Shown: piece after piece, positions 46,194-55,272 of the stretch
How the letters are laid out: each line of letters starts with the position of its first letter
Position numbering within the stretch: position 1 is the first letter of the stretch
NCBI RefSeq assembly: GCF_040049295.1
Contig: NZ_JBDZDQ010000003.1
Span: 124,001 to 188,000, forward strand
DNA from: Sphingomonas sp. KR3-1
GTDB taxonomy: Bacteria > Pseudomonadota > Alphaproteobacteria > Sphingomonadales > Sphingomonadaceae
Direction: 5' to 3'
Length of the DNA stretch: 64,000 nucleotides
Made by a program: the position numbers and the translations under genes
The notes under the pieces: model-generated
The model's input: only the letters and a program-made list of their open reading frames with translations
What the model was told of the DNA's origin: nothing
Databases searched by the model: none

Positions 46194-46979
46194 ATGACCA
46201 CCACATCCCTCAAGACGCTTTTCGACCTGACTGGCCGCACCGCCCTGGTAACAGGCGGCTCGCGCGGGCTCGGCCTGACCATGGCCGAGGCACTGGGCGA
46301 GTTCGGCGCGAAGATCATCCTGACCGCGCGGAAGCAGGCCGAACTGGACCAGGCCGTCGCGCATCTCCAGACTCTCGGCATCGAGGCGAGCGCGATCGCG
46401 GCGGATGTCGGCAAGCCCGAAGAGGCGACGCGCATCGCCGAGACGGTGAAGGCCGCGGGCGGGCGGATCGACATTCTGGTCAACAATGCCGGCACCTCCT
46501 GGGGCTCAAAGACCGAAGAGATGCCGCTCGACGGCTGGAACAAGCTGATGGCGGTGAACCTGACCGGCCCGTTCCTTATGGCCCAGGCCGTCGCACGCGA
46601 GTTCATGATTCCGGCCGGCTGGGGCAGGATCCTCAACATTGCGTCGGTGGAGGGACTGCTCGGCCATCATCCGCGGATGATCGGCACGATCGCCTATAAC
46701 GCCAGCAAGGGCGGCCTGATCAACTTCACTCGTGCGCTGGCGGCGGAATGGGGACCGCTCGGGATCAACGTCAATGCGCTGGCGCCGGGCTATTTCCCGT
46801 CCAAGCTCACCGGCTATGTCCTCGACAAGCATGGCGACGACCTCAGGAGCGATACGCCGCGCGGCAAGCTGGGCACCGACGACGACTTGAAGGGAGCCAC
46901 GCTGCTGCTCGCCTCGGATGCCGGCGCGCACATCACCGGCCAGGTGCTGGCGGTCGACGGCGGCGCGTCGATCATCTGA
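46194..46979 (+). CDS. Short-chain dehydrogenase/reductase
   Basis: A 261-residue SDR with TGGSRGLG, NNAGTSWG, NIASVEGLLG and YNASKGG, and the C-terminal ITGQVLAVDGG. Twelve bp after the preceding SDR, with GAAGGA upstream. The pair may act on successive β-hydroxyacyl-CoA or ring-hydroxyl intermediates (an IpdF-type role is possible). Confidence 0.85.
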   Translation: MTTTSLKTLFDLTGRTALVTGGSRGLGLTMAEALGEFGAKIILTARKQAELDQAVAHLQTLGIEASAIAADVGKPEEATRIAETVKAAGGRIDILVNNAGTSWGSKTEEMPLDGWNKLMAVNLTGPFLMAQAVAREFMIPAGWGRILNIASVEGLLGHHPRMIGTIAYNASKGGLINFTRALAAEWGPLGINVNALAPGYFPSKLTGYVLDKHGDDLRSDTPRGKLGTDDDLKGATLLLASDAGAHITGQVLAVDGGASII

Positions 46980-47005
46980 GCGGGGCGCCCGATCCGATCG
47001 GCTGG

Positions 47006-47359
47006 GTGCGTGCCAGCCCAAGCGCGGACTTGGCGCCAGGTGTCCTGCTGCCGCTCCGCCATGCTGGCCGCGAATTGCTGCTGTTCCGCACCAAGCGCGG
47101 CGTTGCGGCGGTTACCGATGCGCATTGTCCACATGCCTATGCCTATATGGGCGACCGCGGCTGGGTGGAGGGTGAGACGATCGTCTGCCCCTTCCACCAA
47201 TGGCGCTACGGTGCGGATGGTATCTGCTGGAATGCCCCACATCGCCCGGGCATGCCGCGCCCGCGCTTGCGCAGTTGGCTGACCGTCGAGCGCGAGGGAA
47301 TGATCTTCTTCTGGTACGACCTGTCCGGCGGCGAACCGTCTGGAGAGCCGACTGCCTAG
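47006..47359 (+). CDS. Rieske-type 2Fe-2S protein (start uncertain)
   Basis: About 117 residues. The Rieske cluster ligands are present as CPH (DAHCPHAYAY) and, after about 20 residues, CPFHQW. There is no ATG: the best start is GTG 47006; an unusual CTG overlapping the previous stop would add 10 residues. It resembles the N-terminal domain of ring-hydroxylating oxygenases or a stand-alone Rieske ferredoxin, and could accept electrons from the reductase at 25917. Its TAG shares CTAG with the stop of the convergent SDR. Confidence 0.7.
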   Translation: MRASPSADLAPGVLLPLRHAGRELLLFRTKRGVAAVTDAHCPHAYAYMGDRGWVEGETIVCPFHQWRYGADGICWNAPHRPGMPRPRLRSWLTVEREGMIFFWYDLSGGEPSGEPTA

Positions 47360-48117
47360 TCGTGCATATCGCCTGACAGTTCGACCACCACCTGATCGAA
47401 GCGCTCGCGGGCGCGCCGGACATAGGTGGGATGCGTAAGGATCTTCGGCAGGCCCTGCGCCGCGCCGGCAAAGGCGATCTCGGCTGCACGCTCGGGGGTG
47501 ATCGAATTGGCGGGGACCTCGCGCTCGGGATCGACGTCCTTGAAGATGTGCGTCGCCACCGCGCCAGGCATTAGCAGCGATGCGCCGACCGGCGTCCCCA
47601 CCAGCTCGCCCGCGAGTTCCTCGACCAGCGGCCAGAGAGCATGCTTGGTCGCGCAATAGGCGGCGAGGTCGGGCGCGGTCACCATCGATCCGGTCGAGCC
47701 GGTCACCACCACACGCGCCGGCTCGCCCTGGGCAACCATCGTGGGGACGAACGCCTGGAGCGTGACGACCACGCCGAGGACGTTCACCTCGAACAGCGCG
47801 CGCCATTGGTCGAGCGGCATGTCCAGCACGCTGCCGAGCCGCAGCAACCCGGCATTTGCGAACAGCAGCGTGACCGGCGCGAGTTCGGCCGTCTCGCCGG
47901 CGAAGGCAGCCATACTCGCCGCGTCGGTCACGTCGAGCGCGCGGAGCCGATGCGGGACCCCTGCCGTCGCGAACGCGCCGCGAAGCTGTTCCAGCCCGGC
48001 CGCATCGCGGTCGCACGCCGCCACCGCCATGCCCAGGCTGGCGGCATGCCGCGCCAGCGCCGCGCCGATCCCGGAAGCGGCGCCGGTGACGACCGCGGTC
48101 CTGCCCGCGCTAATCAC
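47356..48117 (-). CDS. Short-chain dehydrogenase/reductase (convergent)
   Basis: A 253-residue SDR from GTG 48117, which overlaps the monooxygenase TGA (GTGA). It has TGAASGIG, FANAGLL, a catalytic Ser in VTGSTGSM, YCATKHA and a longer C-terminal end (RARERFDQVVVEL). Second gene of the - strand unit after the luciferase-like monooxygenase. Its stop overlaps that of the Rieske gene. Confidence 0.82.
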   Translation of the reverse strand: MISAGRTAVVTGAASGIGAALARHAASLGMAVAACDRDAAGLEQLRGAFATAGVPHRLRALDVTDAASMAAFAGETAELAPVTLLFANAGLLRLGSVLDMPLDQWRALFEVNVLGVVVTLQAFVPTMVAQGEPARVVVTGSTGSMVTAPDLAAYCATKHALWPLVEELAGELVGTPVGASLLMPGAVATHIFKDVDPEREVPANSITPERAAEIAFAGAAQGLPKILTHPTYVRRARERFDQVVVELSGDMHD

Positions 48118-49244
48118 CGGAAGTGCGGGATCACATGCGTGCCGATCTTGCGCAGCGTCTCGAGCTGCGCCCATTGCGGCACGGTGCCCATGTTGGTCAT
48201 AAACAATATCTCGTCGGCGCCGGCGGCGGCGAGCTGCTCGACATAGTCGATGCAGTCCGCGACGCTGCCATAGGCATTCTTCGCGCTGAGGATGCCTTCG
48301 CTCGGGCGGCGGCCATTCTCGTCGGGGCGCAGGTCCATCGTCACCGTCTCGGAGGCGAGCTTGGTGGTGATAATCGTGTCTGTGCCTTCCTCGACCAACT
48401 CGTCTCCCCACGTCTCGGGATCCGGGCGCGGGCCGCCGCCGTACCAATAGTTGAGCGATTCGTAGAAATAGCGCTGGCCGCGGATGCCGATCTCGCGCGC
48501 CTTCGCCGCATCATCGAGCACGATCGTCGGGCACAGCGCGGCGAGATGCTGGATCGGGCGATAGCCGACCTGGTCGGCGGGATCGCGGCTGGCCCAGGCG
48601 TCGCGGTAGATCTTGTTCTTCTTGGCGACCTCCTCAGGCCCGCCAAAGCCGAGCACCAGTGCGCCCAAGCCGCGATTGCCGGCGCGGGCGAGCGTATCGA
48701 GATTGGTGCACGCCAGGTACATCGGCGGATGCGGCGCCTGATAGGGCTTGGGATGGATCGGCCGGGCCGGGATGTTGATGTGCGGGCCGTTGTGCTCGAT
48801 CTCGTCCTGTACGAACATCTTTGGGATGAGGTACATCGCCTCGTCGATGATCGGCTGGAGCTGCTTCAGATCATAGCCATAGGCGCCGGCCTCCTGCTGG
48901 CTGCCGCCCTTGCCGACGCCGAAATGCAGCCGCCCCTTGGAGAGGATGTCGAGCGTTGCGATGCGCTCGGCGACCTTGATCGGGTGGTTCATCGCCGGCA
49001 TCAGGCAGACGACGCCGTGGCCGATGCCGATCCGGCTGGTCTTGCCCGCGACATAGGCAAGGAAGGTCTCCGGCGCGCTCATATGGGCATAATGGGTGAG
49101 CGAGGTGTGCTCGACCGCCCAGATCACGTCGAACCCGAGCTGCTCGGCGAGCAATGCCTGCTCGACCAGTTCCTCGAAGACCTGGCGTTCGCCGCGTGGT
49201 GACGCATCGACGATCTGCGCTTCGACAATCAGGGAAAAACGCAT
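48114..49244 (-). CDS. Luciferase-like (LLM) flavin monooxygenase
   Basis: A 376-residue bacterial-luciferase-fold protein with EQLGFDVIWAVEHTSLTH at the N-terminus, IATLDILSKGRLHFGVGKGG in the middle and an active-site region rich in His/Tyr. Such enzymes use FMNH2 supplied by a reductase to oxygenate, for example in Baeyer-Villiger-type cleavage. The FMN reductase gene at 49460 is divergent across 215 bp and is the natural partner. Forms a two-gene unit with the SDR. Confidence 0.83.
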   Translation of the reverse strand: MRFSLIVEAQIVDASPRGERQVFEELVEQALLAEQLGFDVIWAVEHTSLTHYAHMSAPETFLAYVAGKTSRIGIGHGVVCLMPAMNHPIKVAERIATLDILSKGRLHFGVGKGGSQQEAGAYGYDLKQLQPIIDEAMYLIPKMFVQDEIEHNGPHINIPARPIHPKPYQAPHPPMYLACTNLDTLARAGNRGLGALVLGFGGPEEVAKKNKIYRDAWASRDPADQVGYRPIQHLAALCPTIVLDDAAKAREIGIRGQRYFYESLNYWYGGGPRPDPETWGDELVEEGTDTIITTKLASETVTMDLRPDENGRRPSEGILSAKNAYGSVADCIDYVEQLAAAGADEILFMTNMGTVPQWAQLETLRKIGTHVIPHFR

Positions 49245-49459
49245 TGTTTGAGAACTCTCTAGTCAGGGCTGTTTTCGCGTTCGACCCTCGACTTGGGGAC
49301 TTCCCGTTTCAAATGCCGTTTGGCGGCGCGACCGTTAGCCTAAGGGCATCGCTGGTCTTCTTTGTTGCCCGATTGTGATCGCTGGCATCGGGACTGGGCA
49401 CTCGACCCGCTGCCCGGGCGGGGCGTACCCGAAGCGCTCGAAGAACAATGGAGCGGAAC

Positions 49460-50041
49460 ATGGGCGGCGCGATCAGGATCATCGGCATCGGAGGCACGGC
49501 GCGGCACGATTCGAGCAGCGAGCGCGTGGTGCGCTGCGCGCTCGACGCGGCCGCCGCGGAAGGCGCGGAGACCGAGCTGTTCGATGGCCCATTCCTGGCC
49601 AGCCTGCCGCTCTATATCCCCGGCCGCACTGAGCGGACCGTGGATGAATGCCGCTTCGTCGAGGCGGTGCGTGGGTGCGACGGCATCATCGTCGGCTCGC
49701 CGGGCTATCACGGCAGCCTGTCCGGCCCGATCAAGAACGTCCTCGACTTGCTCGAGGATCTGGCAAGCGACGAACGCCCCTATCTCGACGGCCGCGCCTT
49801 CGGCTCGATCGTTACGGCCTATGGCTGGCAGGCTTGCGGCACCACCCTGGTGGCGATGCGCTCGATCGCGCATGCGCTGCGTGCCTGGCCGACGCCGTTC
49901 GGCGCGGCGGTGAACGCCTCGGGCCCGATCTTCGATGCCGAGGGCGCGTGCCTCGATCCCAAGGTGGCGGAGCAGTTGGCAACGGTGGGCAAGCAGGTGA
50001 CCGAGTTCGCGCGTTGGCGCCAGGCCGGCCTCGCGGCCTGA
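49460..50041 (+). CDS. NAD(P)H-dependent FMN reductase
   Basis: A 193-residue flavodoxin-fold protein from ATG 49460 (GGAG 6 nt upstream; an ATG four codons earlier lacks spacing). RIIGIGGTAR at the N-terminus and GSPGYHGSLSGPIKNVLD (FMN-binding) are typical of the SsuE/NADPH-FMN reductase family. It should supply FMNH2 to the luciferase-like enzyme divergent from it. Confidence 0.82.
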   Translation: MGGAIRIIGIGGTARHDSSSERVVRCALDAAAAEGAETELFDGPFLASLPLYIPGRTERTVDECRFVEAVRGCDGIIVGSPGYHGSLSGPIKNVLDLLEDLASDERPYLDGRAFGSIVTAYGWQACGTTLVAMRSIAHALRAWPTPFGAAVNASGPIFDAEGACLDPKVAEQLATVGKQVTEFARWRQAGLAA

Positions 50042-50193
50042 TACTGGTCTTGCGGGTCGATGCCGCATGGCCCGTTCGCGGCTCGATGCCGCATGGCGAC
50101 GTGCCTGATCCCCCATCGGCAATAGAGGGCACGGGGGCAGGGGAATAGATCGGCTCGAACCACGGCGCCCGGGCGCCGGCAACAGGACAGCCC

Positions 50194-51396
50194 ATGCGCG
50201 AAGCTCTTATCGTCTCCACTGCCCGCACGCCGATCGGCAAGGCCTATCGCGGTGCCTTCAACGATGCCGAGGCACCCTTGCTCTCTGGCCATGCCGTTGC
50301 CGAAGCGGTCCGCCGCGCCGATATCGATCCGGCGCGGGTCGAGGACGTGATCATCGGCTGCGCGGCGCAGCAGGGGACGCAGGGCTATAATATCGGCCGG
50401 CTGACCGCGGCGGCCGCGGGACTGCCCGCCAGCGTCGCCGGCATGTCCGTCGACCGGCAATGCGCCTCCGGGCTGATGGCGATCGCCACCGCGGCCAAGC
50501 AGATCGTCGACGATGGCATGGAAGTCGCGGTGGGCGGTGGGGTCGAGTCGATCAGCCTCGTCCAGAACGCGCTCAAGAACAGCTATCGCGCCCAGTCGCA
50601 GGCCGTGCTCGCGCACAGCCCGCAGATGTACGTCCCGATGATCGAGACTGCCGAGCTGGTCGCCGAGCGCTATGGCATCAGCCGTGAGGCGCAGGATGCC
50701 TATGCGCTGCAGAGCCAGCAGCGCACTGCCGCCGCCTATGCCGCCGGCCGCTACGATGCCGAGCTAGCGCCGCTGGCCACGCGGATGATCGTCACCGACA
50801 AGGCGACCGGCGAGAAGACCGAGCACGAAGTCACCCTTGCCCGGGACGAGGGCTTCCGCGCCGACACGACGCTCGAAGGCCTGTCGAGCCTGAAGCCGGT
50901 CTGGTCCGGTGGCGATCTGGTCGGGCAGGGGCGCTATGTCACCGCGGGCAATGCCAGCCAGCTCTCGGACGGCGCCGCCGCCTGCGTGCTGATGGAAGCC
51001 GGCGCCGCCGCGCGCGAGGGGCTGGCACCGCTCGGTGCCTATCGAGGCATGGCGATCGCCGGCTGCCCGCCCGAGGAGATGGGCATCGGCCCCATCTACG
51101 CCGTGCCGCGCCTGCTTGAACGTCACGGCCTCAAGGTCGACGATATCGGGCTGTGGGAGCTGAACGAGGCCTTTGCCGCCCAGGTGCTGCCCTGCCGCGA
51201 CCGGCTCGACATCCCCGACGAGCGGCTCAACGTCGATGGCGGCGCGATCGCGATCGGCCACCCCTTCGGCATGTCGGGCGCGCGGATGGTCGGCCATGCG
51301 CTGATCGAAGGGAAACGGCGCGGTGTGAAGTACGTCGTCGTCACCATGTGCGTCGGCGGCGGCATGGGTGCTGCCGGCTTGTTCGAGGTGCTGTGA
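50194..51396 (+). CDS. Thiolase (acetyl-CoA acyltransferase, FadA6-like)
   Basis: A 400-residue thiolase with the catalytic set complete: Cys90 in [24 protein letters not shown] (His) and TMCVGGGMG (Cys). It would release acetyl- or propionyl-CoA in the last turns of the pathway; FadA6 does this in the KstR2 regulon. Its TGA overlaps the ribB ATG (TGATG), which links flavin supply to catabolism. Confidence 0.86.
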   Translation: MREALIVSTARTPIGKAYRGAFNDAEAPLLSGHAVAEAVRRADIDPARVEDVIIGCAAQQGTQGYNIGRLTAAAAGLPASVAGMSVDRQCASGLMAIATAAKQIVDDGMEVAVGGGVESISLVQNALKNSYRAQSQAVLAHSPQMYVPMIETAELVAERYGISREAQDAYALQSQQRTAAAYAAGRYDAELAPLATRMIVTDKATGEKTEHEVTLARDEGFRADTTLEGLSSLKPVWSGGDLVGQGRYVTAGNASQLSDGAAACVLMEAGAAAREGLAPLGAYRGMAIAGCPPEEMGIGPIYAVPRLLERHGLKVDDIGLWELNEAFAAQVLPCRDRLDIPDERLNVDGGAIAIGHPFGMSGARMVGHALIEGKRRGVKYVVVTMCVGGGMGAAGLFEVL

Positions 51397-52538
51397 TGGC
51401 CAGCCTTTCCCCGATCGCGCTGCCGCATTCCTTCCTCGCCAGCCCCGAGGAGATCATCGACGAGGCGCGTAACGGCCGCATGTTCATCCTGGTCGACGAT
51501 GAGGACCGGGAGAATGAGGGTGACCTGATCATCCCCGCACAGATGGCGACGCCCGCCGCGATCAACTTCATGGCGACGCACGGGCGCGGCTTGGTCTGCC
51601 TGGCGTTGTCCAAGGCGCGGGTCGACCAGCTCGGGCTCGAGCTGATGAGCCGCAACAATGGCACCCAGTTCGAGACCGCCTTCACCGTCTCGATCGAGGC
51701 GCGCGACGGCGTGACCACCGGCATCTCCGCTGCCGACCGTGCCCGGACGATCGCGGTGGCGATCGATGCGAGCAACGGCCCCGAGCACATCGTCACTCCC
51801 GGCCATGTCTTCCCGCTGATCGCGCGCGAGGGCGGGGTGCTCGTCCGCGCCGGCCATACCGAGGCGGCGGTCGACGTCGCGCGGCTCGCGGGGCTCAACC
51901 CGTCGGGCGTGATCTGCGAGATCCTCAACGAGGACGGGACGATGGCGCGGCTCGACGACCTGATCCCCTTCGCACGCCACCACAAGCTCAAGATCGGCAC
52001 GATCCGCGACCTGATCGCCTATCGCCGCCGTCACGATCAGCTGGTCGAGCGGCGCGCGGAGATGCCGTTCAAGAGCCGCTGGGGCGCTGACTGGCGCGTC
52101 GTCTCCTATCGCAACGTCATCACCGGCGGCGAAGTGGTCGCGCTGGTAAAGGGCAATATCGACACCGGCCGGCCCGTGCTGGTGCGCATGCACGTGCATT
52201 CGCCGCTGCCCGATTTGTTCGGCGAGGAAGGGGGCCGCAGCGGCATGCTCGATCGCGCGATGAAGACGATCGCCGAGGCCGGCAGCGGTGTGGTGGTGGT
52301 GCTCAGCTCGACGGCGCCCGACCTGGTCGCCTGCGTCATCCGCGCCCGGCTGGACGGCCGCGAGGAGAGCGGCGCCCGTAAGGTTGCGCTGCGCGAATAT
52401 GGCATCGGCGCGCAGGTATTGACCGATCTCGGCGTCCACCGCGTCACGCTGCTGAGCAACAGCGACACCCTGTATGTCGGCCTCGATGGCTACGGCATCG
52501 AGATTGTCGATCAACGGTCGCTTGAGAGCTATATCTAA
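51396..52538 (+). CDS. ribB: DHBP synthase with degenerate GTP cyclohydrolase II domain
   Basis: A 380-residue protein. The N-terminal ~205 residues are a complete RibB (3,4-dihydroxy-2-butanone-4-phosphate synthase): VDDEDRENEGDL, NFMATHGRGL and VTPGHVFPL, RAGHTEAA. The C-terminal domain has the RibA layout but lacks the zinc-binding Cys motif and the usual GTP-site residues (it reads HVHSPLPDLFGEEGG where the Cys would start). It is thus RibBX-like and makes only the butanone precursor of riboflavin. Coupled to the thiolase; flavin demand of the monooxygenase and many ACADs may explain its presence. Confidence 0.88.
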   Translation: MASLSPIALPHSFLASPEEIIDEARNGRMFILVDDEDRENEGDLIIPAQMATPAAINFMATHGRGLVCLALSKARVDQLGLELMSRNNGTQFETAFTVSIEARDGVTTGISAADRARTIAVAIDASNGPEHIVTPGHVFPLIAREGGVLVRAGHTEAAVDVARLAGLNPSGVICEILNEDGTMARLDDLIPFARHHKLKIGTIRDLIAYRRRHDQLVERRAEMPFKSRWGADWRVVSYRNVITGGEVVALVKGNIDTGRPVLVRMHVHSPLPDLFGEEGGRSGMLDRAMKTIAEAGSGVVVVLSSTAPDLVACVIRARLDGREESGARKVALREYGIGAQVLTDLGVHRVTLLSNSDTLYVGLDGYGIEIVDQRSLESYI

Positions 52539-52552
52539 CCTTGCAATCTTAG
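52535..52552 (+). promoter_or_regulatory. CTA-N12-TAG box before the amidohydrolase
   Basis: CTAACCTTGCAATCTTAG, an imperfect palindrome with TTGCAA centre and CTAA/TTAG ends, overlapping the ribB stop and 44 bp upstream of the next ATG. Same spacing as the boxes at 30537, 31871 and 57845. Confidence 0.4.
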
Positions 52553-52595
52553 ATATCATATGGCGTTATCGCCGGGATAAAAGATGGAGAGAGCC

Positions 52596-54332
52596 ATGAC
52601 GGACATTCTGATTCAGGGCGGCACCGTGGTCGACGGCACCGGCGCCTCCTCCTATGCTGCGGACGTGCGCGTGAAGGGCGGCGTGATCGCGGAGATCGCC
52701 GCCGGCCTCGCGCCGGTCGAGGGCGAGCGCCTGGTGGACGCCAGCGGCTGCATCGTCTCGCCCGGCTTCATCGAACCGCACACGCATATGGACGCCGTCA
52801 TGTGGTGGCAGCCGAGCCTCGATCCGCTGCCCGGCTATGGCGTCAGCACCGTCGTGATCGGCAATTGCGGCTTCACGGCCGCGCCGGTCCACCCTGATCC
52901 CCAGGTCCGCATGGAGATGGTCAACATCTTCTCCTTCTTCGAGGAAGTGCCGCAAAAGCCGTTCCTCGAGATGCTGCCCTGGGATTGGTCGACCTGGTCC
53001 GAATATCGCGCCTCGATGGAGGCCAAGTGCAAGACCTCGACCAATGTCGCGGGCTATGCCGGCCATATCGCGATCCGCCTGGCGGTGATGGGCATGGACG
53101 CGTGGGAGCGCGTGGCGACGCCGGACGAGATCCGCAAGATGTGCGCGCTGCTCGAGGACGCGATCGACGGCGGCGCTCTCGGCATGTCGTCCAACCTGAT
53201 GGATCATGACAGCAAGGATCGTCCGGTTCCAAGCTTGGTCGCCGATGATGCCGAATGGTCCGCGCTGATCGGCGTGCTTGCCAGCCGTCCGGGCAGCCAG
53301 CTCCAGGTGATCCTCGACACCTTCTTCAAGCTGCGCGCGCCCGAGCAGATGGAACGCCTCGGCAATCTCTGCCGCGATCGCGGCGTGCGCGTGCAGATGG
53401 CGGGCGCTGGTGGCCTGCTCCGCTTCCAGGACTCGATCCGCGAGAAGATGTGGGCGATCACCGCGAAGCAGAAGGCAGAGGGCTTCGACTTTTGGCCGAG
53501 CTTCGCGCATGTGCCGCCCACGACCGCGCTCAACTTCTTCAGCAGCTCGTCCTTCGCCCAGGCCAATGAATATGTCTGGCACGAAGTCGTCCAGGCGCAG
53601 ACCGAGGAAGAGAAGCTCGCACTGCTGCGCGATCCCGATTTCCGCGCCCGCGCCCGCGACAGCTGGGACAACAAGGCGTTCAAGCAGTCGCTCGTCGCCA
53701 ATCCGCACATGATGCTGCTGATGGACTCCGAGACCGGCGCCGGCCCGCTCGACCTCAACCTCAAGGAGCTGGCCGAGCAGACCGGCAAGCATCCGTCCGA
53801 CGCGCTGGCCGATTGGGTGATCGCCAACGGCGTGCAGTCGATCATCAGCCGCGTGCCGCATCCGATGGCGCAGGAAGAGACGATCGAGATGCTCAAGGAC
53901 AAGCAGACCGTCGCCAACATCTCGGATGCCGGTGCGCATGGTCAGATGCTATGCGGCGGCGGCGAGAACATCCTGCTGCTGACCCAGTTTGTGAAGAACG
54001 GCGAACTGACGCTGGAGGAAGCGATCTACGTCCAGACCGGCAAGCAGGCCGAGCATTTCAACTTTGGCGATCGCGGCGTACTCAAGCCCGGCTACCGTGC
54101 CGATATCGCGGTGTTCGATCTCGACGAGATCCAGCAGCGTCCGCTCATGCGCGCCTTTGACGTGCCGGACGGCAAGGGCGGCTTCACCTGGCGCTTCAGT
54201 CGCGACGCCGCGCCGATGCGCCTGACGCTGGTGAACGGTGTTTCGACCTTCGAGAACGGCGCGTTCACCGGCGAGCTGCCGGGCGAATTCGTCAGCCCGG
54301 TCATCACCAGGGTCGAAGCGGCCGCAGCCTGA
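52596..54332 (+). CDS. D-aminoacylase-type amidohydrolase
   Basis: A 578-residue metal-dependent hydrolase. ILIQGGTVVDGTG, IVSPGFIEPHTHMD (HxH metal site), a Cys residue in GNCGFTAAP and SDAGAHGQM near the end match the N-acyl-D-amino-acid deacylase group. ATG 52596 was chosen for its GGAGAG. In this context it may open a cyclic amide/ester or act on a non-amino-acid substrate, as many members are of unknown specificity. It leads the unit with the COQ4-like gene. Confidence 0.8.
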   Translation: MTDILIQGGTVVDGTGASSYAADVRVKGGVIAEIAAGLAPVEGERLVDASGCIVSPGFIEPHTHMDAVMWWQPSLDPLPGYGVSTVVIGNCGFTAAPVHPDPQVRMEMVNIFSFFEEVPQKPFLEMLPWDWSTWSEYRASMEAKCKTSTNVAGYAGHIAIRLAVMGMDAWERVATPDEIRKMCALLEDAIDGGALGMSSNLMDHDSKDRPVPSLVADDAEWSALIGVLASRPGSQLQVILDTFFKLRAPEQMERLGNLCRDRGVRVQMAGAGGLLRFQDSIREKMWAITAKQKAEGFDFWPSFAHVPPTTALNFFSSSSFAQANEYVWHEVVQAQTEEEKLALLRDPDFRARARDSWDNKAFKQSLVANPHMMLLMDSETGAGPLDLNLKELAEQTGKHPSDALADWVIANGVQSIISRVPHPMAQEETIEMLKDKQTVANISDAGAHGQMLCGGGENILLLTQFVKNGELTLEEAIYVQTGKQAEHFNFGDRGVLKPGYRADIAVFDLDEIQQRPLMRAFDVPDGKGGFTWRFSRDAAPMRLTLVNGVSTFENGAFTGELPGEFVSPVITRVEAAAA

Positions 54333-54346
54333 AGGGAGAGAGCGAC

Positions 54347-55207
54347 ATGAACGAAGACGATCTCCCGTACCTGCAGCGGGGCCGCCAGAAGGTCGAGACG
54401 ACGAGCAGCGTGCTCATTAGCTCGTCCAAATACATGAACGATTATCGCATTCGGGAATGGGTCAACACCCAGTGCCTGAAGCGCAACGGCCGCGACTACC
54501 CGCCGACCTATGGCATTCCGATGCTGATCGAAGCGGTGCGCGAGGTGCAGGACCATGGCCGTATCGAGGAACTGTTCAACGATGCCCGCAAGGACTGGCC
54601 CGAATTCGACAAATGGCTCGACGAGCGCTGGCTTGCCCGGCTGACGCGCGAGGACATGAAGTCGTGCCCGCCGGGCTCGGTCGGCGGCATCTGGTACAAC
54701 CAGCTCGTCACCGCCGGCATGCAGGTGGACATCATCCCGACCTTCGAGCCGCGCTCGAGCTTCGAATATTTCTTCCTGCGCGGCGTGCAGATCCACGACA
54801 TCATGCACATCCTGAGCGGCGGCGGGTTCGATGCGCTCGGCGAGATCATGCCCGCGTTCCTCAAGTACGGAAACCTGTTCCGCCACTTCAATCCGGAACT
54901 CGCCGGATTGCTCAACGTCCAGAACACGCTGCTCACCATCCCGATGTTCATGCGCGGGCCGCTCCATTATCCCGAGCTGTTCGTGCAGATGTGGGACCTC
55001 GCCCATTACGCAATGAAGGTCGGCCAGGATTCCGATGCGCTGTTCATCCCGCGCTACGAGGAATGGCTCGACCTGCCGCTGGAGGAGGCGCGCGCCAAGT
55101 TCGGCGTGCGGGGCGCGAGGACGATCGACACGTCACGCGAATCCGATTTCTTCGACGAGCGGACCGCCTCGCTGGAGCCGGCGCCGCAAGCGGTGGCGGC
55201 GGAATAG
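54347..55207 (+). CDS. COQ4-like protein
   Basis: A 286-residue protein with the COQ4 zinc signature HDIMHILSGGGFDALGE, that is HDxxH-x11-E. COQ4 in ubiquinone synthesis acts on the ring head group (oxidative C1 decarboxylation). Here the gene sits between a catabolic amidohydrolase and a terminator, with no other ubiquinone gene, so a catabolic decarboxylation or hydroxylation role is a reasonable inference. GGGAGAG precedes the ATG; 14 bp after the amidohydrolase. Confidence 0.75.
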   Translation: MNEDDLPYLQRGRQKVETTSSVLISSSKYMNDYRIREWVNTQCLKRNGRDYPPTYGIPMLIEAVREVQDHGRIEELFNDARKDWPEFDKWLDERWLARLTREDMKSCPPGSVGGIWYNQLVTAGMQVDIIPTFEPRSSFEYFFLRGVQIHDIMHILSGGGFDALGEIMPAFLKYGNLFRHFNPELAGLLNVQNTLLTIPMFMRGPLHYPELFVQMWDLAHYAMKVGQDSDALFIPRYEEWLDLPLEEARAKFGVRGARTIDTSRESDFFDERTASLEPAPQAVAAE

Positions 55208-55237
55208 CGTTCCCCTCGGTCGCAATGCTGGGGCCGG

Positions 55238-55267
55238 AAAGGGCGAGGGAGCGATCCCTCGCCCTTT
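55238..55267 (+). terminator. Intrinsic terminator after the COQ4-like gene
   Basis: A perfect 13-bp stem (AAAGGGCGAGGGA / TCCCTCGCCCTTT) with GCGA loop, followed by TT on the + strand. It lies between convergent genes and could serve both. Confidence 0.85.
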
Positions 55268-55272
55268 TTGCG

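Noticed and set aside
51396..52538. Bifunctional RibBA
   Set aside because: The GTP cyclohydrolase II domain lacks the zinc Cys ligands.
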